Notes: generated by a model not told the origin, from the sequence alone. Positions 17,010 to 25,654 are shown, counted from the stretch's first letter. The stretch is 64,000 nucleotides of DNA from an uncultured Porphyromonadaceae bacterium (GCA_902495245.1 CABUWI010000006.1:118761-182760); one strand, 5' to 3'. Translations and numbers: made by a program.

Positions 17010-18719
17010 ATGGAAACTATGAACAACACTACCAATGCTTCAAAAGCACCGTCGGGCCCCGCGAAGCCCAAGACGCCCGCAAAGGCTCTGATTTCGACGG
17101 GAGCGATGACAATCATGATAATCACCACCGTGGTGAGTCTGCGAGGGCTGCCGTCGCAGGCCGAGTTCGGCATACAGTCGATTTTCTACTACCTGTTTGC
17201 CGCCGTCTTCTTTCTGATTCCGTTCTCGCTGGTCTGCGCCGAGCTGGCGTCGACCTACACTCACTCGGGCGGCCTTTACCGCTGGGTCTCCGAGGCCTTC
17301 GGCCCGCGCTGGGGCTGGTCGGCGATGTATCTCGAGTGGCAGACTCTGGTAATCTGGTTCCCGGCCGTGCTGATGTTTGCCGCAGTGTCGCTGGCCTATA
17401 TCTTCTGGCCCGAATCGTTCGACGCCAGGCTGTCGGCAAACAAGATTTACACGCTCATCGTGGTGCTCGGCACTTACTGGCTCACTAATTTCATTGCCTT
17501 CCGCGGCATGAAGTCTTCCAAGACGCTGAGCACCCTCGGCGGCCTTTTCGGCACGATTGTGCCCGCGGCCGTGCTGATTGTCCTGGGCGTGGCCTATTTC
17601 TGCATGGGCAAACCCATCATGCTGACCCACGAGTCGTTCTTCCCCGACTTCTCTAAAATCGGAACCATCGTGCTCGCGGCGTCGATTTTCCTTTTCTACG
17701 GCGGCATGGAAATGAACGCCGTTCACGTGCAGAACATGAAGAACCCCGCGCGCCAGTTCCCGCGCGCAATCTTTCTGGCCGTTGCCGCCATCGTGCTGAT
17801 TTTCGTCTTCGCCACTCTGGCAATCGGCTTCGTGGTGCCTGCCAAAGACATCAACCTGCTCGCGTCGCTGCTGGTGGCCTACAATGACCTTTGGGCTTCC
17901 GTCGGCCTGCCATGGCTCGGCAACGTGATGGCCCTGCTCATAACCTTCGGCGTCATCGGTCAGGTCAGCGTAATCATTGCCGGCCCGTCGACCGGTCTGG
18001 TTGCCGTCGGCGAGAGCGGCTACCTGCCCCGCGCGCTCCAGAAGGTAAACGCCAACGGCGTGAACAAACCGATTCTCTATGTCCAGGCAATCTTCGTGAG
18101 CCTGCTGGCGCTGGTTCTGGTCGTGCTCCCCTCGGTCGAGTCGGCCTATCAGGTAATGTCGCAGATGTCCACGGTGATCTATCTGATTCTGGTCATGATG
18201 ATTTACTTCGCCTTCTTCCGTCTGCGCCGCACTCAGCCTCAGAAACCGCGCGGCTTCAAGATTCCGGGCGGACGCTTCGGCGAATATGTCATCGGCGGCG
18301 TCGGCGTTGCCGGGGCATTCGTTGCCATGGTGCTCAGCTTCTTCCCCCCGTCGCAGATCAACACGGGCAATCCCGTTGTCTACGTGCTCATCATTCTTGT
18401 GGGCGCAGTGGTGTTCTTCTGCCTGCCGCTGATTGTGTTTGCAAAACGCAAACCCTCGTGGCGCAATCCGTCGGCCGATTTCTATCCCTTCGACTGGCAG
18501 ATTGAAGACCGCAAGCCCTCCGAAGTGTCGAAATGGGCGGCCGGCTATCAGCCTACCGATGCCGAAATCGCAGCCACCGACGCCCGCATTCTTGCCCGCG
18601 AAAACGGCAAATCCGACGCCGAGGCCGAAGCAATGGCCGCCGAGGCCGCAAAAGCTTATACCCCGGGCGAGAATCCGCAGTCAGTAGCCTATAACGTCTT
18701 CAACAACAGCAAGTCATGA
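17010..18719 (+). CDS. APC-family amino acid antiporter (GadC-like)
   Basis: A 569-residue membrane protein with about 12 hydrophobic helices. The first helix region reads TTVVSLRGLPSQAEFGIQS and the next ELASTYTHSGGLYRWVSEAF, matching glutamate:GABA-type antiporters. After the last helix (LPLIVFAKRKPSW) a cytoplasmic tail of about 85 residues rich in Ala/Glu could act like the GadC C-plug. A start at 17019 (MNNTTN) is an alternative. Such antiporters exchange an external amino acid for its decarboxylation product. The gene sits 129 bases after a decarboxylase and overlaps the MFS gene by ATGA. Confidence 0.85.
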   Translation: METMNNTTNASKAPSGPAKPKTPAKALISTGAMTIMIITTVVSLRGLPSQAEFGIQSIFYYLFAAVFFLIPFSLVCAELASTYTHSGGLYRWVSEAFGPRWGWSAMYLEWQTLVIWFPAVLMFAAVSLAYIFWPESFDARLSANKIYTLIVVLGTYWLTNFIAFRGMKSSKTLSTLGGLFGTIVPAAVLIVLGVAYFCMGKPIMLTHESFFPDFSKIGTIVLAASIFLFYGGMEMNAVHVQNMKNPARQFPRAIFLAVAAIVLIFVFATLAIGFVVPAKDINLLASLLVAYNDLWASVGLPWLGNVMALLITFGVIGQVSVIIAGPSTGLVAVGESGYLPRALQKVNANGVNKPILYVQAIFVSLLALVLVVLPSVESAYQVMSQMSTVIYLILVMMIYFAFFRLRRTQPQKPRGFKIPGGRFGEYVIGGVGVAGAFVAMVLSFFPPSQINTGNPVVYVLIILVGAVVFFCLPLIVFAKRKPSWRNPSADFYPFDWQIEDRKPSEVSKWAAGYQPTDAEIAATDARILARENGKSDAEAEAMAAEAAKAYTPGENPQSVAYNVFNNSKS

Positions 18720-20023
18720 AAATCAATACGGGCAAGGGCACAATTTCCCTGATGACGCTGATTGCCATCTGGTCAATCTCGCTGACAGTCAATCTGCCCG
18801 GGCTGGCCATAACCCCCATGCTCGGCAATCTTGACCGGATATTTCCGCATACGTCAGAACTGGAAATTCAGCTCTTGACCGTATTGCCGAATCTTCTGAT
18901 AATTCCCTTCGTGCTGCTTTCGGGCAAGCTGTCGCTCTCGAAAAGCAAAATCAAAATTGTAGTGATTGCGCTCGTCATTTATCTGGCGAGCGGCATTCTC
19001 TACTTTTTTGCCCGCACCATGGCCGAGCTCATTGCAATCAGCTGCCTGCTCGGAATCGGCTGCGGACTGCTCATTCCGCTCGCCGCAGGCTTGCTGGCCG
19101 ACACATTCGTCGGCAAGTACCGCATGCGTCAGCTCGGAATCAAGTCGGGCATCTCGAACCTGGCGCTGGTGGCCGCAACCTATGCCGTAGGCTGGCTCGG
19201 CCACGGCAGCTGGCGCCTCCCCTTTCTGGTCTATCTGATTCCGGCCATTCCGCTGGTGCTCTCTGTCTTTCTGCGCGGCATTCCGCGCAGCGACCTCTAC
19301 CCCGCGGCGCCCCCGTCTGACCTTAAGGCCACGGCAAAGGCGGCCTCGAAGGCCGCTGCCGCCGGCACCCCCGCGCGGAGCATACATGCCAAAGCACCTG
19401 AAGGCACCGCCGCCTCCAAGGTCAGGAACGGCTTCATCATTCCGCGCACGTGGGCGCTCATAGCCGTTTACTTCTTCGTTTGCTATGCAACGGTAATCGT
19501 CAGCTATTATACGCCGTTCCTCATGCAGGGCAACGGCATGTCCGTGGCCGACGTGGGCACTGTTACGGCCGTCTTCTTCCTCGCCGTCTTCCTGCCCGGC
19601 TTCGTTCTGCCTTATATTTTGAAAATCTGCCGGCAGACAACGCTGATTATATGCTCGCTGACAATGGCCGGCGGTGTGCTGCTCATGGCCGTGAGCCACA
19701 GTTTCGCCCTTACCTGCCTTGCGGCCGTTCTCGTCGGCTTCGGCTACGGCGTGTTCCAGCCGCTGATCTACGACAAGGCCACTCAGATTGTTACGATTCC
19801 CGCCAAGGCCACCCTCGCGCTGGCCATAGTCCTCGCGGCCAACTACATGTCAATCAGCGCAACGCCGTTTATTGTCGACGGCCTGCGCGACCTGTTCGAC
19901 CCCGCTCACGCTTCAAACACTTTCCCGTTCATTCTCAACTCGGCGTTGCTCGCTGTGTTCACCGTGGTTGTGGTCATTTTCCGCAAGTCGTTCGTGTTCC
20001 GCATCGACCCGTCTTATTATTAA
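18716..20023 (+). CDS. MFS transporter
   Basis: A 435-residue inner-membrane protein with 12 predicted helices. The linker after helix 6 is long, basic and Ala-rich (about residues 200-235), typical of the cytoplasmic loop in MFS proteins. An LADTFVGKYRMRQLGIKSG region between helices 4 and 5 fits the MFS signature loop. The start overlaps the antiporter stop (ATGA), so the two are probably translated together. It may export the amine product or import a related substrate. Substrate unknown. Confidence 0.85.
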   Translation: MKINTGKGTISLMTLIAIWSISLTVNLPGLAITPMLGNLDRIFPHTSELEIQLLTVLPNLLIIPFVLLSGKLSLSKSKIKIVVIALVIYLASGILYFFARTMAELIAISCLLGIGCGLLIPLAAGLLADTFVGKYRMRQLGIKSGISNLALVAATYAVGWLGHGSWRLPFLVYLIPAIPLVLSVFLRGIPRSDLYPAAPPSDLKATAKAASKAAAAGTPARSIHAKAPEGTAASKVRNGFIIPRTWALIAVYFFVCYATVIVSYYTPFLMQGNGMSVADVGTVTAVFFLAVFLPGFVLPYILKICRQTTLIICSLTMAGGVLLMAVSHSFALTCLAAVLVGFGYGVFQPLIYDKATQIVTIPAKATLALAIVLAANYMSISATPFIVDGLRDLFDPAHASNTFPFILNSALLAVFTVVVVIFRKSFVFRIDPSYY

Positions 20024-20036
20024 AAATTCAAAAGTT

Positions 20037-21341
20037 ATGAAAAGCATCAGTTGCGCGCTGCTGCCGGCAATATGCGCACTTATTCCGGTCTGCGCCGCCG
20101 CGCAGCAGAACCACCCCGCCGCGCCCCCGCGCCACGACATCACCATTCTCAACGGCAGCCGTGGCGCCGCCGACACGGTCGACGTCTACGAAATCTTTCA
20201 GCAGAACGCCCCCAAGGCGTTCAACGTGCCCGGCGCGCCGAGGTTTGCCATTGCCGGCAAAGACGGCAAGTTTTATCTCGGCATAGGCGGCACGGCAAAG
20301 GCCACCGTGGCCTACGACTGGGGCAACCCGATTCAGAACGCCTATGACTTCACCACGTCGGCCATTCCGATGCAACAGAGCCGCGGCAACGGCGGACTGG
20401 TGCAGTTTTCGGCCGCCACGAGCGGACTGTTTGTAAACTTCGTGGCCATGCCCGGCTCGAAACATCAGCTCGGCGTCTACTTCAACTTCAACCTCACCGG
20501 CAACGGCAACAACTACGGCTTCAATCTCAATTACGCCTACATCAACTACTTCGGCTTCACCGTGGGCTATGACTACAGTCTCTTCTCCGACATGGCCGCC
20601 ACGCCCCCGAGCATCGACAACGAGGGCCCGAATGCCCTGACGGCAATCCCCAAAGGCGTCGTTGACTACCGCCACTCGTTCAACGACCGGTGGAGCATCG
20701 GCGCCGGCATCGAAATGCCCATCGCGTCGGCCACGACAGGCACCGGCACCTATGCCGTCAACCAGCGCGTGCCCGACATTCCCGCCTACGTGCAATACGC
20801 CTGGGGCAAAGGCAGCGGACGCATACGCCTGTCGGCCATCGTGCGCAACATGCTGTATCGCGACGTCCCCGCCGACCGTAACCGCGACTGCGTCGGCTGG
20901 GGCGTGAAACTCAGCGGAACGGCCACACTGCTCCCATGGCTCACGGCATATTATCAGGCGGCCTACGGCAGCGGAATCACAAGCTATTTCCAGGACCTCT
21001 ACGAGGGCGGACTCGACATGACGCCCGACCGCCGCGACGGACGCCTCAGCCCCGTCAAGGCCTGGGGCGGATACATCGGCCTGCAATACACATTCTCGCC
21101 GAAGGTCTATGCCACGACAACCTATAGTCATCTGCGCACGTATGCCCGCAGCTATGCCGGCGGCTCCACCCCATGGGGCGAGCAATACCGTTACGGCCAA
21201 TACGCTCTGGCCAACGTCATCTGGAACATCACCCCGCAGATTTCAACCGGCATCGAATACATCTACGGCCGCCGCGTCGACATGAACGGCATCAGCCGCC
21301 ACGACAACCGACTGCAGACCATGCTCCAGGTAACCTTCTGA
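20037..21341 (+). CDS. outer-membrane beta-barrel porin (DcaP-like)
   Basis: A 434-residue protein. I chose the ATG at 20037, which gives a signal peptide (cleavage near AAAQQN); an earlier in-frame start lies within the MFS gene. The mature part is rich in alternating beta strands with aromatic girdles (YGFNLNYAYINYFG, FTVGYDYSLF) and ends in a C-terminal phenylalanine (LQVTF), as porins do. GKFYLGIGGTAKATVAYDWG resembles DcaP-type trimeric channels. It is 13 bases after the MFS gene, which suggests a dedicated outer-membrane route for the substrate of the operon. Confidence 0.8.
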   Translation: MKSISCALLPAICALIPVCAAAQQNHPAAPPRHDITILNGSRGAADTVDVYEIFQQNAPKAFNVPGAPRFAIAGKDGKFYLGIGGTAKATVAYDWGNPIQNAYDFTTSAIPMQQSRGNGGLVQFSAATSGLFVNFVAMPGSKHQLGVYFNFNLTGNGNNYGFNLNYAYINYFGFTVGYDYSLFSDMAATPPSIDNEGPNALTAIPKGVVDYRHSFNDRWSIGAGIEMPIASATTGTGTYAVNQRVPDIPAYVQYAWGKGSGRIRLSAIVRNMLYRDVPADRNRDCVGWGVKLSGTATLLPWLTAYYQAAYGSGITSYFQDLYEGGLDMTPDRRDGRLSPVKAWGGYIGLQYTFSPKVYATTTYSHLRTYARSYAGGSTPWGEQYRYGQYALANVIWNITPQISTGIEYIYGRRVDMNGISRHDNRLQTMLQVTF

Positions 21342-21356
21342 TTATGGTAGAGGTAT

Positions 21357-21389
21357 AAAAAAAATTGATTGTCATCGCGACAACCAATC
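21357..21389 (-). terminator. minus-strand intrinsic terminator
   Basis: Read on the minus strand, an 11-12-bp stem (core TTGTC/GACAA, then GATTG/CAAT with wobbles) is followed by TTTTTTTT at 21364-21357. It points away from the porin gene, so it must end a minus-strand transcript: either the ancestral ispG-peptidase operon or the short transcript predicted from 21429-21459. Confidence 0.65.
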
Positions 21390-21428
21390 TTAGTTAACCT
21401 TAAATCTAATACCATGAAAAACACGCTG

Positions 21429-21459
21429 CAAATTTACGTACTTTTTTGAAATCTGCAAA
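21429..21459 (-). promoter_or_regulatory. possible minus-strand promoter upstream of a short transcript
   Basis: A TTTG box (CAAA at 21456-21459 on the plus strand) lies 19 bases from a TAAATTTG box (21429-21436). Both match consensus. The region is AT-rich, so a chance match is possible. Together with the terminator at 21357-21389 it would produce an RNA of roughly 65 bases. Confidence 0.4.
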
Positions 21460-21507
21460 TATTTTTTAGAAAAAATTGCTAAAAAATTATGTTTTATAGC
21501 ATATTTT

Positions 21508-21570
21508 ACGCCAAAGTCAGCGTCCTCAGCGGCGCCTGCGCCAGTTTTTCGGCCACTTCGCGCAGTTCTT
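21508..21570. repeat. left copy of a 63-bp direct repeat
   Basis: It is identical at 62 of 63 positions to 22256-22318, which is the last part of the M16 peptidase gene. On the minus strand it encodes the same C-terminal residues (ELREVAEKLAQAPLRTLTLA) but ends in TAA instead of TGA. The two copies bracket the toxin-antitoxin genes. Confidence 0.95.
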
Positions 21571-21581
21571 AGCTGAATAAA

Positions 21582-21613
21582 TTTGTGTATATAAGATATA
21601 TTATATATCTTTG
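21582..21613 (+). promoter_or_regulatory. promoter of the toxin-antitoxin pair
   Basis: A consensus TTTG box at 21582-21585 and TATCTTTG at 21606-21613, separated by 20 bases. It starts 12 bases after the left direct repeat. A TATATAAGATATATTATATA tract between the boxes is strongly AT-rich and partly palindromic, so it is a plausible operator for autoregulation by the antitoxin. Confidence 0.8.
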
Positions 21614-21638
21614 CAACATAAAAAATCATTTCAAAGAT

Positions 21639-21938
21639 ATGGCCACAACTCTAAACATCAAGCGCAAAAACATTGACCTCCCCGTCGATACACTGCAAAA
21701 GCTCTCGATTATGGCAGTAGCCCAAGGCAAGAGCTTAAAGAATTACATCGAAACAATCCTTATTTCCAAAGCCGACGCCGTAGCCATCGAAGTAAGCGAA
21801 AATCCATCACCGTCAGGCGACGAGTGGTTTGATAATCCAGACAACATGGCCTCCGTCAATCGCGGCATTGAAGATATTAAAGCCGGAAGATGTCGCGCTT
21901 ACTCGATGGACGAAATTAGGAAATTGCTGGACGTATGA
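21639..21938 (+). CDS. antitoxin with ribbon-helix-helix-like N-terminus
   Basis: A 99-residue protein. I chose the ATG at 21639 because the upstream in-frame start at 21585 falls inside the promoter. Residues 9-45 (KRKNIDLPVDTLQKLSIMA, then GKSLKNYIETIL) look like an RHH DNA-binding fold. The C-terminal 30 residues (GIEDIKAGRCRAYSMDEIRK) are the typical toxin-wrapping tail of RelB/YefM-type partners. The stop overlaps the toxin start by four bases. It should neutralise the YoeB-like toxin and repress the promoter. Confidence 0.85.
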   Translation: MATTLNIKRKNIDLPVDTLQKLSIMAVAQGKSLKNYIETILISKADAVAIEVSENPSPSGDEWFDNPDNMASVNRGIEDIKAGRCRAYSMDEIRKLLDV

Positions 21939-22213
21939 CTTACGAACTGATTTTTTCTGACGAAGCTGTAAAACACTTGAAAGTGTGGCGCAAATCCGGG
22001 CAAAAGAAAACACTGAAAAAGATTGTGGACTTGTTTGAGGAGCTGCGCCTGCACCCTACGACGGGCACAGGCCACGTCGAGCAGCTCAAAGGAGATTATT
22101 CAGGCTATTGGAGTCGCGAAATCAATAAAGGCGACCGCATGATTTATCGCATTGAAGATGACAAGGTAATTGTTGCGGTGGTTTCTCTCAAAGGTCATTA
22201 CAACGACAAATGA
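21935..22213 (+). CDS. Txe/YoeB-family mRNA interferase toxin
   Basis: A 92-residue protein, the usual length of the family. The hallmark motif EQLKGDYSGYWSREIN is present, with likely catalytic residues Glu49, Arg68 (DRMIYRI) and His88 (KGHY), corresponding to Glu46, Arg65 and His83 of E. coli YoeB. The toxin would bind the 70S ribosome and cleave mRNA at start codons. Base composition is clearly AT-richer than the adjacent peptidase gene, consistent with transfer. Confidence 0.93.
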   Translation: MTYELIFSDEAVKHLKVWRKSGQKKTLKKIVDLFEELRLHPTTGTGHVEQLKGDYSGYWSREINKGDRMIYRIEDDKVIVAVVSLKGHYNDK

Positions 22214-22253
22214 CTCTTTGAGACGCGCAACAATGATGCTTGATGGCGCATCA

Positions 22254-23495
22254 TCACGCCAAAGTCAGCGTCCTGAGCGGCGCCTGCGCCAGTTTTTCGG
22301 CCACTTCGCGCAGTTCTTCGGGGGTGATTGAGGCGATTTTTTCGGCGGTGCGCGCAAACGAGGGCACCGGCAGGCCGTGAAGCACGGCGCGACCGCAATT
22401 CAGCGCAAGCTGCTCCTTGTTGTCGAGGCTGAGCGTGAGCTGGCCGAGATACTGCCGCTTCCACGCAGCGAGCCTCCGCTCGCTCAGCGCCGACGAGGCG
22501 AAACGGTTAAGCGTGGACTCCACGAGGCGTGAGCAGCGCCTCAGATCGTGGTGGTCGCAGCCGAAGTAGACCGTCATCATGCCGCAGTCGCTCATCAGTG
22601 CCGTCGACGTCTCGACCGAGTAGACCAGGCCGCGGCGCTCGCGCAGCTCGACGTTGAGCAGGGCGTTCATGCCCGGCCCCCCGAGAATGTTCGACGCCAG
22701 GGCGACGGCATGCCGTCGCTCGGAGTGCAGGCCGCCCACGGGAACGCCCATCAGCGTGTGGCATTGGTGCGACCCGCGGTCAGTGAGGCGGTTCTCCGGC
22801 CCGCACACCTGCGGGGCAATGCGCGCGGACATGTCGGCCCTCGCAGGCAACGCGCTGAAGGCTCGGCGCACGGCCGCCATGACCTTTGAGGGCGACTCGG
22901 GGCCGAGATAAAAGTAAACGGCATTGTCGGCGGCGAAGGCGCGCCGCAGATAGTCGCGACACATGGCCGAGTCAATGGCCGCCACGCTCTCTTTCGTACC
23001 AAGAATATTGTGGGCCAGCGGATTGCCCGCATAGGCAATCTCGTCAAAAAAGTCGTAGACCGACTCGGCAGGCGAGTCGAGATAGGAGTCTATCTCGTCG
23101 CAGATGACCTCGCGCTCGAGGTCGAGTTTGCGCTCGGGAAAGACCGATTCCGAGGCCAGCTCGCCGATGAGCGCGCAGGCGCGGGCGTGGTTGCCCGCAG
23201 GCATGGCGGCATAAAGCGTCGTTTCCTCTTTGGTCGTGTAGGCGTTGAGCTCCCCGCCAACCTGCTCCATGCGGTTGAGCACATAGGAGTCCGAGCGGCG
23301 CCCGGTGCCTTTGAAGATGGTGTGCTCCACAAAGTGGGCCAGGCCGTGAGTGGCGGCCGTCAGCTCGTCGCGCGAGCCGGCGTTGACAATCAGGCCGCAA
23401 AACTCCGTCGGGCCCGGCATCGTCGTGCACACCACCCTGAGCCCTGCGGGCTCCACGCGGTCAATCACCGTGGTCAGGCTGTCGGTTCCTGCCAT
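22254..23495 (-). CDS. M16-family zinc peptidase
   Basis: A 413-residue protein. I chose the start at 23495 (MAGTDS) because longer versions run out of frame through ispG without family similarity. The inverted zinc motif HFVEH is intact (HGLAHFVEHTIFKG), with the distal Glu in EVICDEIDSY about 75 residues later. GMNALLNVELRERRGLVYSV is the typical C-terminal half signature. It overlaps the end of ispG by 22 bases. The 3' end is the duplicated 63-bp segment, so the gene stays intact despite the toxin-antitoxin insertion. It probably degrades small peptides, but a processing role is possible. Confidence 0.9.
   Translation of the reverse strand: MAGTDSLTTVIDRVEPAGLRVVCTTMPGPTEFCGLIVNAGSRDELTAATHGLAHFVEHTIFKGTGRRSDSYVLNRMEQVGGELNAYTTKEETTLYAAMPAGNHARACALIGELASESVFPERKLDLEREVICDEIDSYLDSPAESVYDFFDEIAYAGNPLAHNILGTKESVAAIDSAMCRDYLRRAFAADNAVYFYLGPESPSKVMAAVRRAFSALPARADMSARIAPQVCGPENRLTDRGSHQCHTLMGVPVGGLHSERRHAVALASNILGGPGMNALLNVELRERRGLVYSVETSTALMSDCGMMTVYFGCDHHDLRRCSRLVESTLNRFASSALSERRLAAWKRQYLGQLTLSLDNKEQLALNCGRAVLHGLPVPSFARTAEKIASITPEELREVAEKLAQAPLRTLTLA
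22256..22318. repeat. right copy of the 63-bp direct repeat
   Basis: This copy forms the 3' end of the M16 peptidase coding sequence. It differs from 21508-21570 at one position (G for C at 22275) and the spacing between the copies is 748 bases. See the left copy. Confidence 0.95.
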
Positions 23496-25060
23496 TTGCC
23501 GTCGGCCTTGATGAGGTTGACAAGATGCTCTATGGCCTCTTCCTGCGGAATGTTCTTCTCGACGCATTCCTTGCGGCGATAGAGGCTGATGCGCCCCACT
23601 CCGGCGCCCACATAGCCGTAGTCGGCGTCGGCCATCTCGCCCGGACCGTTGACAATGCAACCCATCACGCCGATTTTCAGCCCCTTGAGGTGGCTCACAG
23701 CGGCCTTGACGGTTTTGAGCGTCGACTGCAGGTCATACATCGTGCGCCCGCAGCTCGGACATGAAATGAACTCCGTCTTGCTGAAGCGCAGGCGCGCGGC
23801 CTGAAGAATCGACAGGGCGAGGCCCGTGGTGTCGGCGTCGCCCGCCTCGATGCAGATGCCGTCGCACACCCCGTTGAGCAGCAGCGTGCCGAAGTCGGCG
23901 GCAGCCTTGATTGCCAGGTCGGGGTCGGCAGGGTCGTATGTCAGCTTCATGATGACGGGCGCCGAGACTCCGGCACGCACCATGGCGTGGCGCGCGGCCT
24001 GCAGGCGGCCGACGCGATTGGCATGTGAAGAGGTCAGGAGCACAATCGACCCTTCGGCCACGTCGGTGAGGTCGTCCTTGTCGGCGTCAAGCTCCACAAC
24101 GGGGGCCGATACGGGGTCGAGGCCGCAGACCGCCACCTGATTGTCGCCCCCCACCCCGCCGACTGCCGCCGACGCGAGGCGCTCGGGCGCGAGCGGGTTG
24201 TAGCCCGGAGCATATTCAAATTCGATTGTCGGCGCCTCGGCCGCGCGGCCAACGTGAGCTAACAGCGCGCGCGCCACGGGCACCTCCAGCTCGGGGTCTT
24301 CGCTGAGCGAGACGCGAATCGTGTCGCCCACACCCTGATAGAGCAGCGCGCCGATGCCAACGGCCGACTTGACGCGGCCGTCTTCGCCGTCGCCCGCCTC
24401 CGTAACGCCCAAGTGGAGCGGATATTCCAGGCCTTCGCGGGCCATGGTCTCCACCAGCAGGCGCACCGTGCGCACCATCACGACAGTGTTCGACGCCTTG
24501 ATGCTCACTACGATGTTGTGGAACCCTTCGGCCGCACAGACGCGCAGAAACTGCATGGCGCTCTCAACCATGCCCTCGGGCGTGTCGCCGTAGCGGTCCA
24601 TGATTTCGGGCGAAAGCGAGCCGTGGTTCACGCCGATGCGCAGCGCGGCCCCGCGACGCCTGAGCACTTCGAGCAGCGGCCGCAGCGATTCCGCGATGTC
24701 GGCGCCGGGACGGCAGAAGTTGCCGGGGTTGATGCGCACCTTGTCAACGGCCTCGGCCGCTGCCATGGCGGCGTGGGGGTTGAAATGAATGTCGGCCACC
24801 AGAGGCACGTCCACTCGCGCGCGCATGCGCCCCATCGCCTCCGCCTCGCGAACGCCCTGCGCCGTGAGACGCACCAGGTCGGCGCCCGCGGCGGCGATGC
24901 GCTCAATCTGGGCCACTGAGGCGTCCTCGTCGGTAGTCGACGTCGACGTCATGCTCTGCACGGCCACGGGTGCCGGCGCGCCGATAAGCACCTTGCGGTC
25001 GCCCAAGCCCACCTGCGCCATACGGCACGGGCGGCGCCGACAGTTAATAAGGTCCATCAT
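23474..25060 (-). CDS. ispG: 4-hydroxy-3-methylbut-2-enyl diphosphate synthase
   Basis: A 528-residue enzyme of the non-mevalonate isoprenoid pathway, which reduces the cyclic diphosphate MEcPP to HMBPP. The TIM-barrel N-terminus has VQSMTSTSTTD and GADLVRLTAQG. The C-terminal domain has the iron-sulfur cysteines in CPSCGRT and GCIVNGPGE. The protein is longer than E. coli IspG (372) because of a central insertion, as in Bacteroidetes and plants. It is 3 bases from purE and overlaps the M16 gene. Confidence 0.95.
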   Translation of the reverse strand: MMDLINCRRRPCRMAQVGLGDRKVLIGAPAPVAVQSMTSTSTTDEDASVAQIERIAAAGADLVRLTAQGVREAEAMGRMRARVDVPLVADIHFNPHAAMAAAEAVDKVRINPGNFCRPGADIAESLRPLLEVLRRRGAALRIGVNHGSLSPEIMDRYGDTPEGMVESAMQFLRVCAAEGFHNIVVSIKASNTVVMVRTVRLLVETMAREGLEYPLHLGVTEAGDGEDGRVKSAVGIGALLYQGVGDTIRVSLSEDPELEVPVARALLAHVGRAAEAPTIEFEYAPGYNPLAPERLASAAVGGVGGDNQVAVCGLDPVSAPVVELDADKDDLTDVAEGSIVLLTSSHANRVGRLQAARHAMVRAGVSAPVIMKLTYDPADPDLAIKAAADFGTLLLNGVCDGICIEAGDADTTGLALSILQAARLRFSKTEFISCPSCGRTMYDLQSTLKTVKAAVSHLKGLKIGVMGCIVNGPGEMADADYGYVGAGVGRISLYRRKECVEKNIPQEEAIEHLVNLIKADGKWQEPTA

Positions 25061-25063
25061 GTG

Positions 25064-25570
25064 TCAGTTGGTTTTGAACCGGTATTCAACCTTGGCCAGC
25101 TCGGCGTTGGCCTTGACAATCTTCTCGCTCAGGCCGGCGCGATAGGCGTCGAGGCGCGACGCCAGCGCGGCGTCCGACAGCGCTAGCATCTGCACGGCAA
25201 GCACCGCCGCATTCAGTCCGGCGTTGATGCCCACCGTGGCCACTGCCACACCCGGAGGCATCTGCACGATGCTCAGCAGGGCGTCCTGGCCCTGCAGGGT
25301 CGAGTCGATGGGCAGCCCGATTACGGGCAGCGGAGTCATGGCCGCGATAACGCCCGGAAGGGCGGCCGCCATGCCTGCGGCGGCGATAATCACCTTCACG
25401 CCGCGCTCCTTGGCGCCGCGCGCAAACTCTTCGACCTGCGCCGGGGTGCGGTGGGCCGAAAGGGCGTTCATTTCAAAAGCCACCTCCATCGAGTCCAGAA
25501 AATCGGCGGCCTTTTTGAGCACGGGCAGGTCTGAAGTGCTGCCCATGATGATTGAAACCTGGGGGGTCAT
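25064..25570 (-). CDS. purE: N5-carboxyaminoimidazole ribonucleotide mutase
   Basis: A 168-residue class I PurE, which converts N5-CAIR to CAIR in purine biosynthesis. The signature GSTSDLP near the start, NALSAHRTP in the middle and GMAAALPGVIAA match the family. Length is as expected. It follows a terminator and precedes ispG by 3 bases, so it is probably cotranscribed with ispG and the M16 peptidase. Confidence 0.95.
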   Translation of the reverse strand: MTPQVSIIMGSTSDLPVLKKAADFLDSMEVAFEMNALSAHRTPAQVEEFARGAKERGVKVIIAAAGMAAALPGVIAAMTPLPVIGLPIDSTLQGQDALLSIVQMPPGVAVATVGINAGLNAAVLAVQMLALSDAALASRLDAYRAGLSEKIVKANAELAKVEYRFKTN

Positions 25571-25599
25571 AAAATATCGGGGAGTAAAAGAATTGGTTA

Positions 25600-25638
25600 C
25601 ATAAAAACAAAGCGCCGCCTCGAAATGCGAGCGGCGCT
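25600..25638 (-). terminator. rplS terminator
   Basis: The stem AGCGCCGCCTCG pairs with CGAGCGGCGCT (one bulge) around AAATG. On the minus strand it is followed by TTTGTTTTTAT. It lies 17 bases beyond the rplS stop codon. Confidence 0.9.
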
Positions 25639-25654
25639 TCTGAAACCGAACGGT

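Noticed and set aside
23496..23660. Extension of the M16 peptidase upstream of 23495
   Set aside because: The added residues are Arg-rich, lie inside ispG in another frame, and lack any peptidase similarity.
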